A stretch of DNA of 64,000 bases from Anoplolepis gracilipes (Eukaryota > Arthropoda > Insecta > Hymenoptera > Formicidae). The position numbers and the translations under genes were made by a program. The notes below the pieces were generated by a model that did no database searches, had not been told where the DNA came from, and saw only the letters and a program-made list of their open reading frames with translations. The stretch's first letter is position 1, and every line of letters begins with the position of its first letter. Of this stretch, positions 48,901 through 60,833 are shown one piece after another. The stretch lies in the NCBI RefSeq assembly GCF_047496725.1, contig NC_132972.1, forward strand, positions 6,936,001-7,000,000, given 5' to 3'.

Positions 48901-51900
48901 AGGCGCGGTTATTAATGCGTAAAATTTTTTTATAATACAAATTATTAACGGTGATTTATTAATGTACTTTGAGAATAATTTGTATTATAAATTTGCGCAT
49001 TAATAACCGTTCTTTGGCTTTTATTCCCCCTTTCTATCGTTCAATAATCGTTATTATATTGAGCCTATTATTTTTATTATTAAAAAATATTTTTTGTTGT
49101 CCACGGTCTAGATACACATTTAAGAGACTTTCACTTCGTTTGTGTAAATTACTCCGATTAATCTGTCTCGCGCCAACGAAATGCTTGATCAAAACCAAAG
49201 ATTGCATCCGCCGAAATAACTCAAAATTCCTCAGGAAATCATAATAAACTTGGATATACATATATGAACTAAAGAAGTTGCAATTTAGAGACGTGCAATT
49301 TGGCGTCATCTTAAATGGGTGCTTAATATTGTGAATAAATTATAAACATTATGATATAATACAATATTTGATATGATGAGTTTTATCATCATTGTTGATT
49401 ATCAAATGCTAGTCGATTGCTGTTGAATGATTCAATAACAAAAACTGGAAAAAAATATATTTTTTAAATATCTCAAATTTATTATTATATTTTTTTAAAG
49501 AAAGAATTTCTCTCTCTATTTCTTTCTTTATTTATTTATTTTATAATTTTGAGAAAAAAAAATTAGAAAATCCCACATTACTATAACGAGCCGTTTACAC
49601 GCGATTATTCGCTTATCTCCGAGCGTGAGCAACATTCGTAGACAACAGGGAGAACACGAAGGGAGAACACGCGGTCGTCGTCGCGACGGCTGCAGTTGAG
49701 GCGGAGAGGCGTCGGGTTAGACATGCGATCTGTATACATTCCGGAGACGATTGAACGCGTGCAAACCAGTCAAAAGTAATCTCTGTTTTGTCCCCCTCTT
49801 TCTCCCTCTCCCTCTTCATCTTTCTTTTTCTCTCTTCCGCCCGCACGTTTCTTTTTTAGTCGTGTTTCGCTGGCTCTCGTAGTTGTGACGAGGAGTCGGC
49901 AAGGGGATGAGAAGTGAACGAGAGCGAAAAAGATACATAACGCAATTTCATCATGACAGACAACATATAGACAACGTAAATATATTCGCTTAGATCGTAT
50001 AATATTTAAATATTTATAAAAATGAGAAATGTGTTCTCGCGTGCGTGATAAAGAGATATAATAAGTAATCGATCTGAAATATAAAAACTAGGGAATAAGT
50101 ATATATATATATATATGAGGAATGTTTTTCGAATAAATCAAAGAAAAAAAAAAAAAGAGTAAAATCATACTTTTGAAAATTTTTCAACTTCAAAAAGTGA
50201 GAGGATTCATTTCTTTTCCTTTGGAAAGTGCTCATTTAATAATAATGTAGAGAAGGAATATTATGACGCCGAATGTACGGACTAGGGACGAGGGAAATAA
50301 CGATAGCGCACCGTCCGTCGTGAGCGGTAGCAACGCGGGCAAGGGAGGACGCACCACGCGTTATCGACCGCTCCAGAGGCTGCGGGGGTGAGCGCGAACA
50401 TCGCGTTCATAGGCACCACGTGACGCGATGGAAGCGAACGAGAAGGCCGCGCGGGAAATATACGAAGGGATGCGAAGCAACCCCTGCACGGTTACCCTTC
50501 GCGCGCGCGGCCGACCTTCTCTCCTTCCGCCCTTGTGTTAAAGTACCTTGCGATAACGTACGCGTTTCACTATACCTATCTACGGACCCTTCTCTCGCCT
50601 TACGCCTGTTCTATCCGTTCTCTCTCTGTCACCTCTCCCTTTCACCCTTTATGAGCGGCCGTAACCCGTAACGGAGCATCCCGCGTGATACGAGAAATCG
50701 CCCGACTCTCCCCCTCGAGATATCGAACTGCGGGGCCGCGCGGTCTGAGGGGATTGAATGTTCGAGGAAAGGGTCGGTCGACTTAATGCAGTTTCAAGAA
50801 AAGGGACGGAATGGGGGTGGAAAAAGGTAAATTGGGAGGTTTAGACTCTCGCGCGCAATTTTGCTCTTGCTCGAATTATGACACTCGGTGAAGATCGGAG
50901 AAACTACGTCAGCGAATTTTATTAATGATGTAGAAAATTGAGATTGTAACTTTGTAATAATAATATATTCTGATATATTAAAAATATCAAATTTCTTTTA
51001 TAAAACATATATAGTAATGTTAGATGTTTAAACATTCTAGTGGAACGAAAATATAATATTTTAGTATTTTTCTATTTTCGGATACATCGAAAAATATAAT
51101 AGAATATATAAAAAATATATATATATATATAAATTAGTTAGAGATTTCTTTTTAAATTATCGAGAGGCAAAGATTGTTAACTCGATGACCGTCGAAATAA
51201 CAACGAGAGAATAAAAATAAAAAAATTCGAGGAGGTAAATAGAATCAAAGATATAGAAAAAAGTTTTCTATTGAAGTATGTAGCCGTTAATGATGTAATT
51301 ATTCACACAAAAAATGTAGAGACTATTCGAATATTTTAATTACATGCGCAATATATATCTTCTTTTGTACATCTCTCATTTCTTTCTTAAATATTCTCTT
51401 CATTTGTCTAGTATGAAAATCACATATAATATGAAACAAAAATTAGTATTTCGATGTAACTCTAAATGTTGGAGGAAATTATGCATGTATATCGATATAC
51501 ACGAGTTATATTTTATGTGCATGATTAATTTGCATACGTGATATGGAAATTAATTATATTCATTAAATTATATAATGCGATATTATTTGTGAAACACGAT
51601 AATATAATAAAATACATACCTCGTATTGATATATTTTTTGCTCAATTTTCCATATATGTTTTTATTCTTACTTCTCGAATAATATTATTGGTTGCATGGT
51701 TGATATAACCCCGACTGCAACTGTTTACGGCTTATTGCTACGTAGCCTCTGGAGAAATATGCTTTTAGTGCAGCTTGTTCATCGGTATTATTGAGCGAGA
51801 TCACATTATGTTTCCTACGGCACAATATTGAATTATATTCACACTAATTATATTAAACAATATATATTATTTATAAATTTATTATTAAACTATTATTAAT

Positions 51901-53837
51901 TAACTATTTAGTTTAGTTAAATAATATAAAACATATTTAAAATATAATTCGACGGCACCAATAAAAAATATTGTAATGGATTGTATTGGATCTTTTAACA
52001 ATAACATTTTTCAACGATCTTTCTGGAGCCGATCAAATTGCATATATGTACAAAAATCACGTAAAGAGAAAAAAAGAATAAAATTTTATATATTCATTTA
52101 ATTTAATTCTCATAATTCTATTTAAAAAAAACCATATATGTTATACATATGTGTACACACAAAATAAATGCAGTTTCGCGATCACAATATTTTTTACTAT
52201 TATTGTTGAATTATGCAGATTAATCTTTGTGTTTTTCCAGACCAGGTTGACTCGAAGGTATCGGATAAAAGCAGGCGTACCGACGTTGATCCTGCTCGAG
52301 GGGTCCAACGGCTCCATAGTGACAAGAGGAGGTGTCGAACGAACTGTCGCTGATCCCACCGGCCTAGAATTCCCTTGGAGACCTCCACATCCAAAAGCTG
52401 CCCTTGAAGATGGACCTCTCCTGCCATGCGGTGCCCGCGATAGCAATGAACCTATGTTGCATGAGGAACTCCGCTACTGTTACAAGGGAGTTTATTTCAG
52501 TGCACATTGGGTAAGGAACGATATCAAAATTATATAAATGTTAGAATTACGCACAATCATATCACAATGTTTCACTGCTTTCTGTGATAATTAGTTATTA
52601 AACAAATATTTATTTAGTTATTAAATAAATATTTATTAAGTTATTAACAAATGTGTTTTAATAAAAATATCAATTAATTTGAACAAAGCGAACTGCAAAT
52701 CTATGATCAATGGTTTGTTTTTATACAATCAAATTATTAATTCGTTATTTTGATTGATTAACAATATAGAAAATAACGATATAGAATAGGATATAGATAA
52801 GGAATATATAACTTTTTAATTTTAAATATACATTTTAACAGAATGTTAATTTATTGATATAAGTTATAAAAACATTCACTATAGAATAATATTAAAATAA
52901 TATTGAATCAAAGTTTTTAAAGAAGAGAGATCGATTTCGTATTCTAGTAAAGTCTCACAACATATCTCGGACATACATTAATTTAATCTAACGTATTTCT
53001 GACATTAATTACATATTTCAATTATATCGTATGCTTTTCATTTAGTGTCCACCTTGTAAAGCATTCACTCCGCAACTCGTGGACATGTATCAACGAATTC
53101 GGGAGAGAGGTGGCAATTTCGAAGTAATTTTCGTAAGTTCGGATAGGTAAGTTTGTGAGTTGTTTGTGAGATTAATTATATGTTACACTCTCGTAATTTT
53201 TCACCATAATAGACTTCTATTTTTAAAATGTCTCAGTTTATTCCAACATATTTTTTTGTCTTATTCGACAGCTTTTTTCTGCGTGTATTTATCGCTAGTC
53301 TTTTCTATTTTCTTCTCTTTTGTAAAAGATTTCAATTGTACATTTTTATTCTAGGAGCGAGGACTCTTATAATGCATACACGGAAACAATGCCTTGGCTA
53401 AGGATACCTTTCAATCAGGAAGAAAGACGCCGAAAATTGGCAAGGGCTTTCGATGTTCAAGCAATACCGACTCTAGTTGTTCTGGATTCTCGTGACAACA
53501 TAATCACTCTAGATGGACGCGCCGAATTGATCGAAGATCCAGAAGGATTGGTAATTTTTTAAACAAAAAGTTTTCAAATTATTATATTAAAAATTTACTA
53601 TAAATGACTTATTTTCTTTTGAAAAAAATAAAGAGGCTATTATATATATATAAATTTGTTAAAAATAACGAAAAATAGCACCCTTCTTCGAAACTTTACA
53701 ATTATTGATTTTCTAAATTTTCAGAATTTTCCTTGGACAAATAGACTGGTAAATATATTGACAGAAAAATATGCTACGTCGTTACACGATGCTCCAGCCA
53801 TTATTTTGTTTGTCGGTAAGGGTACAAACAAACTATT

Positions 53838-53889
<52 letters not shown>

Positions 53890-54568
53890 ATACATATATT
53901 TACGTGTATATATATATTACTCTATATATATATTACTTCGAAAATAAAGACTGCTGAAAAAACTAGATTGTGTATTGGTTAATCTTTTCCGAATGTATTT
54001 TACAGAAGGAGAAGATTGTGAGATTCAATTTGGAGAAAGTGTATTACTACCAGCTGCACAAGAGTACAGAAGAGGTCAACCTGATTATGATCCAAATTTT
54101 GATGACCCTGAAGATGATATGTTGCAGTTCTATATTGCTTTAGATGTAAGTATTGTGTAGAATATAACATGCATGAGAAAGAGAATAAATTAAGTGTAAA
54201 TTAAATATATGTAAATTTAATTTGTTTTAAGGATGTAAAAATCAAGTTTTATAATTATATGTCATTTGTATATAAAATTACAAATCGCAAATATAAAATA
54301 TCCATAAACTAAGTACATTTAATGATTTTTTATGCAGTGTGAAACGTCCGACATTCTTCGTGAATTTATTGGTTTGGATGATGCGGTACCTCTTTTGACT
54401 GCTATAGATATTCCACGAGGAATATATGTAGTGATGGAAGACGGTGCTGAAATTTCCGTGGACTCTGTACAACAGTTTGTTGATAAATTTCTCAACGACA
54501 AATTGCCGATCAATAAAATAACGGCAGTGCATAAAGTATCAAAAACAAATGAACATATGTCAGCTTAA
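42980..54568 (+). CDS. NXN: Nucleoredoxin
   Basis: This is a thioredoxin-family oxidoreductase that in vertebrates binds Dishevelled and Flightless-1 and tunes Wnt and TLR signalling by redox state. Seven exons join in phase: 42980-43435, 52241-52510, 53046-53146, 53355-53550, 53725-53815, 54006-54145 and 54338-54568, giving 494 aa (human 435). It is laid out as three thioredoxin-like modules. The first (about 1-200) has no CxxC. The central one has the active site Trp242-Cys243-Pro-Pro-Cys246 (YFSAHWCPPCKAFTPQLVDM), FEVIFVSSDR, TMPWLRIPFNQEERRRKLAR and the cis-Pro loop AIPTLVVLD. The third lacks cysteines in a CxxC pattern (LHDAPAIILFVEGEDCEI). The active-site motif is split by the exon 2/3 junction between W and C. 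The extra length is at the N-terminus. Intron 1 is 8.8 kb, with repeats and an internal CpG-rich block. Confidence 0.94.
44974..45037. repeat. 37-bp-period direct repeat in NXN intron 1
   Basis: AATTTCATGATATTTTCAGT... (27 bp identical) occurs at 44974-45000 and 45011-45037. Confidence 0.92.
47479..47563. repeat. Direct repeat (two 42-bp copies) in NXN intron 1
   Basis: TTTGATATATTAATTGCACT...GGATTAATACAGTTTTTTT occurs at 47479-47520 and 47523-47563, differing by a one-base indel and a substitution around CTCTAGG/CTGAGG. Confidence 0.92.
48880..49035. repeat. Palindromic MITE-like element in NXN intron 1
   Basis: The left arm 48880-48945 (AGAAAGGGCAAATAAAAGCC...) and right arm 48975-49035 (reverse complement AGAAAGGGGGAATAAAAGCC...) pair over about 60 bp with few differences, around a 29-bp loop. 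Inner segments GGTTATTAATGCG and ATAATACAAATTAT are conserved in both arms. Confidence 0.93.
49600..50800. promoter_or_regulatory. CpG-rich block inside NXN intron 1
   Basis: In an otherwise AT-rich intron, this stretch (densest about 50270-50760) is rich in CG dinucleotides, like the promoters at 39640, 42700, 58400 and 62700. It contains CACGTG-type and CT-rich motifs. It may be an alternative NXN promoter, an enhancer or the promoter of an unannotated non-coding RNA. Small ORFs in it (for example 50428-50541) show no recognised family. Confidence 0.5.
53840..53900. repeat. (TA)n microsatellite in NXN intron 5
   Basis: About 40 bp of TA followed by interrupted TATG/TA repeats. Confidence 0.93.
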
Positions 54569-55019
54569 AGGCTGTGTAATATTAGCTAAGCTATGTAAAA
54601 TTTGTATTTGTCTAAATTTGTACTTGTTAGGAGAAGTTATTCGAATGTCTGAAAAAATCCTTTTGTCTCTGTTTTTACTCCTATCTCTGTGATATCGTCG
54701 TTCTTTGCGTAGAGAAAAAATATTTGCGTAAAAAAAATGTATTTGTTCTTGCATAATTCTCTGCAAAAGTAATCAATATATGTATCATAAAAATAGTCAT
54801 AAATAAATCGATCAAATTGTATTTTTAAGTGTATGCACACGAATACGTTAATAAATTATATATTACTTAATGCCGAATGCATTATAGAAGTCTTTTTGAT
54901 TAGGAGATAGCTTATTCCTTAAGCTGTAGCTTTTAATATTAGTCACACATTATATTTATGTTATAGATATTCGACAATTTCATACAATACCTATGTGACA
55001 CTGCGTGTGTGTGTGTGTG

Positions 55020-55063
<44 letters not shown>

Positions 55064-55585
55064 CACTTTTTTTATTCTATAAATTTATTTGATAGGTGGT
55101 AATGTTGAACATTATATCAATTGCCTGATGCAAACGTAATTTTATTTGTATCTTTTTTTTTTATTCACATATTTTTTACCGAGTTTTTTATAAAATTATT
55201 TAATCCGTTATATCTCTTAATTACTAATGAAATTGTTACTAGAATAGAATGATTTTTTATGCTTTTTTTAACAATTATTGTTGTATCCTAGCATTGTTTA
55301 TACAACACACACAAAGTCGTTGATTAATACATTCATACAAAGTCATTGATTTCACACACGTATCAAAATTCTAATTTATATATTAAATATTTCACAATTA
55401 TAAAGCTATTACCGTCGCTAGTTAAAAAATGTACAATAAGAGTTTGCGTTTTTTAAGAAAAGGCACTATAACGTCATGAATAATAAAGTGCTTTGAATTA
55501 GTTAAATAGTCGTGTTAGTTAAAAATTTAATTAATGTTATTGCCATACTGTTTGTCTTTAATAATTATACCAATTATGAGAATTA
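54569..55585. other. Convergent 3' region of NXN and CDC45
   Basis: Contains AATAAA motifs near 54802 and 54850 suitable for NXN 3' end formation, and a (GT)n(TA)n microsatellite (55006-55060). No extra gene is seen. Confidence 0.6.
55006..55060. repeat. (GT)n(TA)n microsatellite
   Basis: About 15 bp of GT followed by about 37 bp of TA. Confidence 0.93.
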
Positions 55586-58333
55586 TCATGTAAGGAGTGC
55601 TGCCAGAGCATCAAGAAACTTGGGTCTTTCCTCGATTTTCAGTCTTATTACTGCAAAGAAAAAAAAATATTACTAAATACGATGAGGTCTGTGCCGACTC
55701 ATACAAATCACATATTTCAGTATATACTTACTTGTGCTATCAAAATAATCTGCTTCAACGTAACAATTTTTATTTTTTGCAGCTTGCTCGAATGCTTTTC
55801 CAAATAAACTGTACGAAATATATAGTTAAACATACATCATATTTATCATATATAAATATTATTATATATTATACATATAAATATTACCTCCTGGGTTGAT
55901 CCTCGCAAACTGGTGGTATACCAACGAGAAGACATGATCCTTCCTCTGCGCTAAATATTGCAGAGGCTACAAGGGGCCATTCAGAGGCACGTCTATTTCT
56001 CGAAGAACTTACGTACGCCTTAAGAGCAAATTGAGCTAACATAATCAAAGGATGAGGATGTGCGAATAAATAAGTATCTATATTCCCATCTGGCACATTG
56101 AGATACAAAAATGAACCAAAATTCTTTACTTGCTTAGCTTCTAATATACTCTGTGCAGTTTTAAAAATGTTATGAAGCATAAGCTTTGCTTTTTCTATGC
56201 CATTTTCCAAAATATCTTTTTTCGTACGTGATAAACAATCCAGTGCGTCTAAGAAGCAACGCTGTGGTTGTCTGTCCTTTGTCTGTAAATATAATAACAT
56301 ATACATTAGACAAAATATTAATATACTATAATTGATCATTAATTGATTACTTACTGTAGAATCCAGTAAAGCCAACATAGCATATACCATGTCTGAAGCA
56401 CAATATTTAAAACGATAACCATATTGGAGAGTAAAACTAGTGCCAATAATGCTATTGACATTATATTTCCCAGCTAATTTTTCAACCATTTGCCTAAATT
56501 CTTGTCTAAAAGAAAGATCCATTGCACGAAACAATTGCCTGGATTGCACTAGAGGTAAACCCATTTCTGCTAAAACTTCTTTCAAACGTTGTTCTCCTCT
56601 AATGGACCAGAGGCGTAACGATACTGCAGTTGACATTGAATATTTTAAACTAGCTTCAACAGTCCAATGACGATATAATGCTAGTTGCAGACTGTCGACT
56701 ATCATTAAGGAATTAACACATGTGTCAGATTTGTATATTGAATCAACAAGTATTTATCATTTAAAGGATACTCTTTGTCATAAGTAACTTTAACAATACT
56801 CTGCTGCTGTTGTTGATTATCAATATCAATGCCTTGTCTATGTGTTAATCTGGAAACATGGGCTTGGAGAGAACCTTCTTCAAGAACAGCTATTCGTGAT
56901 TCCACTTTACTAAGAATTGACTGTTCTGTTGAACCAACTATGGCCCACCATGCCATATCTAAATTATCTTTTGACATATTCCAAGCCATTTCAAATACCA
57001 CTATCGCACTCTGTAACAAAAGGTGGCATGTGCATTAACTTGTAAAGTTACTTTTTTAAAAAGTCTATTCTTGAAGTAACTAATTTGAGTGCATACTGAT
57101 TTGCCATAATAACTGTATTGCAAATAATTAAAAAGAATTGTTGCCCTATTTTCAACCCATTTCCTTCGTTCACTTCTCCTCAAAATATCCTCTTCATTCA
57201 ATCTTCGTTTTTTACTTTGTCTGTTTTCACTTTCATTGTCTGATTCTTCATTTATGTCCTCTTCATCTGACTACATATAATTAATCAGAATTATATGGAA
57301 AAAATTGTTGAACATTCATGTGATATTTTATATCAAATATTACATACGCTATCATCTCGGAAAATATCATTATATTCTGGAATTTCATCATCTTCATCAA
57401 GTTTACCAAGAATACATATTTGATTTTCTGAATATATATTGCATAAATCATAAGGTCTATGACTGTCGAGAATAAAGAATACTACAGATTCATCTGGTCG
57501 AAGTAATTCCACTAAATCTAGAGTACCACCACAGTTTATCATTATAACATTTTTTATCTGAAAAAAAAATTTTTTTCTTAGAACAATAATTATCAATTAA
57601 TGGAACATATAATAATACATATAGTTTACAAGCTGTTATTACCTCTTCGCAATTTTCATCAAATGCATTTATCATATCCTGAATGCCTTGGACAGGTACA
57701 AGAGTATATATTATGTGATCATTTTTAAAAAGTTGTTGTAATATTCTACAGGCACAGATTGCATCAATGTCAAAATTCACCAGAAGTAAACACCTCTAAA
57801 TTAAATTGAAAAGAATAATTAGATATTTCCATGCAACATAAAATTATTTAATTAAATAACATTCAAGCTATATTTAAATGTCTATATAATGTATAAAATT
57901 GAATATAACATAAGTAAAAAATCTACTAATTATAAAATTATATATATTTAATAGTTCAATAAATTATACGCTGTGCTTGTTACGTCATTGCATAATCTTA
58001 AAATATTCTTTTTTATCTTGACATAAAAAAGGAGGATTATGCACGCGATCATCTAATCACTCAGAGAAAAGAGAAACGACAGAGAGTTATATCTAACAAT
58101 AATCTTTGCAGAAACAAAGGAGATAATTGTGAAAAAAGTCGCGGTAAAACCACATTATTGTAAAAAAAAAAAGCTGAATAATTATCAAGAATTTGAGAAA
58201 CAAACGTGTAGGAACGTCATGGGTGTAACCTATATGAAAGATGCGGACCACGTTATCGCGGTGGAAAAATGAAGCAACTCACGCTTTTTTGTATCACATC
58301 GTAGAAATCCTTCTCTAGGTTCGTCACGAACAT
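55586..58333 (-). CDS. CDC45: DNA replication factor CDC45
   Basis: This is a component of the CMG (Cdc45-MCM2-7-GINS) replicative helicase, nuclear and needed for origin firing. Nine exons join in phase: 58283-58333, 57643-57795, 57348-57557, 57097-57270, 56772-57010, 56355-56691, 55888-56282, 55732-55808 and 55586-55650, giving 566 aa, the length of human CDC45. Recognisable blocks are MFVTNLEKDFYDVI, the DHH-like NFDIDAICACRILQQLFKND, YTLVPVQGIQDM, VFFILDSHRPYDLCNIY, an acidic then basic patch (SDEEDINEESDNESEN / KKRRLNEED), YDKDLQLALYRHWTVEASL and, at the end, RPKFLDALAALL. For intron 5 I chose the GTATCC donor at 56771 because it restores YDKDLQLALYRHW; a downstream GTTGAT donor would insert about 8 residues. 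Upstream in-frame ATGs (58483) precede the conserved start and are not used. It is head-to-head with MMAB, with E2F-like sites upstream. Confidence 0.95.
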
Positions 58334-58413
58334 GTTGCGACTGTTTACGACGTCCGTAACATTGCAGGTTTTGCGAGACGCTTTCGTGCGACGGTCTCTG
58401 CATGGGCGATTTA

Positions 58414-58423
58414 GCGCGAAAAT
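58414..58423 (-). promoter_or_regulatory. E2F-like site in front of CDC45
   Basis: The minus strand reads ATTTTCGCGC, matching the E2F consensus TTTCGCGC, about 80 bp upstream of the CDC45 start codon. CDC45 is a known E2F target in animals, so function is plausible. Confidence 0.5.
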
Positions 58424-58889
58424 CCAAACCGTCGGGGTCACAAGGTGTTCCGGTGCGCGCGACGACAGGTCGACAACCGTCACCGTCGCGTCGACGGCAG
58501 GTTATTTCCATAACTCGAGATCGGATACGTCTCTACGCGAGCGAGACGAAATTCACATATTCGATCGAGATCGATGCGTGTTTACCGGGCGATCACCCGT
58601 ATCAGCACCGATTTTATAAACGCCAGAAACAATGGTTAGTCCGTAGTTTTTCATAACAATTTGTAAACAGTACTACTGTAATCGATTGTCAAGCGGATTA
58701 TCGAGATTAATCGAATCGTGACGCGTTTGATGCACTCGGGCAACGTTCCATTTAACGATCACAACGCTCATAAAATCGTCGTGCCATTCTCGTCGTTCAC
58801 CGAAGGTTGAAGAAAAACAGACGACACGTTCGGAAGCGTTGAGATTGTCAAGCGGAACGTAGCCGAAGATGTTTATCTCTTTCACGTGC

Positions 58890-58899
58890 GCGCGCAAAA
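58890..58899 (-). promoter_or_regulatory. Second E2F-like site in the CDC45/MMAB promoter
   Basis: The minus strand reads TTTTGCGCGC, close to the E2F consensus, about 560 bp from the CDC45 start. An adjacent CACGTG E-box lies at 58883-58888. Confidence 0.35.
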
Positions 58900-59314
58900 T
58901 TTGACACTTTGTTGCATCGCTATGTTACAAGACCATCATTATATTAATCATTGACGCAAATGATATGTATTTTTGGCAGATAACGATATACGAGGATCAT
59001 TAAATTTGCCAAGAAATTTCAGAGATCGTGTAAAGGTCAAGGTTTATTCTGTATATTTCTATATTTCTTTTTACACTTTTCGCTGCATTGTTCAAAAAAA
59101 ACTTTATTAAATGCAATGCACGATAATATAATATGCGTGAGATTTATCACATTTGATACTTGATTTGATACATGACACATCGTATCATACGAAGCATTTT
59201 GGCATTCATGGCGACGTTACTGATATCGGTGTATGTCACTAGCAACCGACAAAGTATCGAGAATCAACGCATATCGCATTAATAAAATTAATTAAATCGT
59301 AATCGAAACGCAAA

Positions 59315-59994
59315 ATGGAACTGATCCGAAACGTATGGCGAAAGTCTACTTTCATATACAAAAACGGTGTGCAGTGTATATCTTTGAGACACAGGTGTAC
59401 ATTTAAATCCCCTTAGTAACCTCAAAATACGTCGCGTAGCATAAATAATATATTACGTTATAATTAAACAACAAATTAATATACCGCATTACACGTAACA
59501 CGATGAAAATATTATATTAAAATAAAATCTAATTGTCAACTTACTCGACGATGACATCGTTGCAGCGGCTCTACAACGTCAAACGTAGCCGAGGTAGCGG
59601 TATTTTCACGGGACGGCGACTCCGGGTTGACAATCACAGATGCCGGAGACACGAAGCCGAAGGACGATATAATTTTCAACGCTCTAGGAGCGACCGACGA
59701 GCTGTCCTCCTATATAGGATTGGCGAGAGAATTCGCCTGCGATGGGAAGGTCGAACATCCGTACGTCGATAAGCTTAAGAGGGTACAAATGATTTTATTC
59801 GATCTAAATCACGCCATATCCAAGTCGGTGCCCGGGAAAACCAGATCCTTTGAAAGCAAGCATACCAAAGACCTCGAAGAATGGATTGTGGAATATGCGA
59901 ATCAATTACCTCCTCCAGAAGATTACATCATTCCAGTAATTATTTAGATATTCTAAAGTTGCTTTCCATATTTTTCTTCCGTTAATTTAATATA

Positions 59995-60044
<50 letters not shown>

Positions 60045-60280
60045 TATATTAGGGCGGTGGAAAAGCATGCGCTTCCTTACACGTTGCACGAACAGTATGT
60101 AGAAGAGCGGAGAGAAGTATTACAACACTAGTGCGAGATGGTGCTCTGGATAAAGAGGCACAAACGTACTTGAATAGATTATCAGACTTTCTATTAACAG
60201 TATCGCGCATCGCTGCCAAATGTGATCAACGTACGGAGAATATTTATATTCCACGAGCAGAAGTGACAGAGGAGAAATGA
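59315..60280 (+). CDS. MMAB: Cob(I)alamin adenosyltransferase (MMAB, PduO type)
   Basis: This mitochondrial enzyme transfers the adenosyl group of ATP to cob(I)alamin, making the cofactor for methylmalonyl-CoA mutase. Three exons join in phase: 59315-59394, 59566-59935 and 60053-60280, giving 225 aa. Exon 1 codes a basic/hydrophobic leader (MELIRNVWRKSTFIYKNG), fitting a mitochondrial targeting peptide. The domain begins at VFSRDGDSGLT (usual form xYTRTGDxG), then DTKPKDDIIFNALGATDELS, the segment LPPPEDYIIPGGGKACASLH across the exon 2/3 joint, the ATP/cobalamin motif ARTVCRRAER and YLNRLSDFLLTVSR. Phase and motif continuity support the otherwise pyrimidine-poor acceptor TTGCAG at 59560-59565. 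The Tyr/Thr of the canonical YTRTGD being Phe/Ser and Asp here is a small departure. It is divergent from CDC45 and tail-to-tail with SBDS. Confidence 0.92.
60001..60036. repeat. (TA)n microsatellite in MMAB intron 2
   Basis: About 38 bp of TA followed directly by the T-rich tract and acceptor of the short (117 bp) intron. Confidence 0.93.
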
Positions 60281-60833
60281 AAGAACCGAGATTTAGAAAT
60301 TTTTGTAGGATTCACAATAATTTTTTTTGCATCAAGAATAGTCAACAACTGTATACGGATATTAAAGTATAACTATAAAGAATAACTAAGCATCCTAACA
60401 CTATAATTAATTACTTTCATTTGTTTTAAAAAATCTTTGCTTGCATCGCTTGTTGATCGTCACAGTATATTTTGCAGAGACTATTATCAGTAGGATATAT
60501 ATCGGTACATATATATCTTAAATTGACATAATTTCAAACAGAATATAAATAGTAATAAATAAAAAAAGTGTACTGTAATTACTATAGATGCAAACTCGAT
60601 AAAAAAATATTTATTGCAATTTTATTAGTAAGAATAGTATCATGTTAAAGATACTAGCTGTATGACACATATATATATATGTAGATAGAATTTAAATAAG
60701 ACTTGTAAATATACAAATACAAGTTATGTTTTATTAACATATTGTTATTAACAAAGAGTTGTATTAATTATATTGCATAGACTTAATAAATATAAATCTT
60801 TATAGACAACAATGTGATTAAAAAAAAGTAAAT
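60281..60833. other. Convergent 3' region MMAB / SBDS
   Basis: AT-rich; AATAAA near 60554 could serve MMAB. No gene seen. Confidence 0.6.

Larger units (their letters stand above)
58334..59314. promoter_or_regulatory. Divergent promoter CDC45 / MMAB
   Basis: CpG-rich from about 58340 to 58900, then AT-rich towards MMAB. Contains two E2F-like motifs listed separately. Open frames on both strands (58332-58897) are typical of CpG-rich non-coding DNA. Confidence 0.6.

Noticed and set aside
56716..56771. Alternative GTTGAT donor for CDC45 intron 5
   Set aside because: It would add residues YPLNDKY and leave a very short intron. The GTATCC donor restores the conserved YDKDLQLALYRHW.
58334..58483. 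N-terminal extension of CDC45 from the in-frame ATG at 58483
   Set aside because: CDC45 proteins begin MFVS/T..., matching the ATG at 58331-58333. The extension overlaps the CpG promoter.
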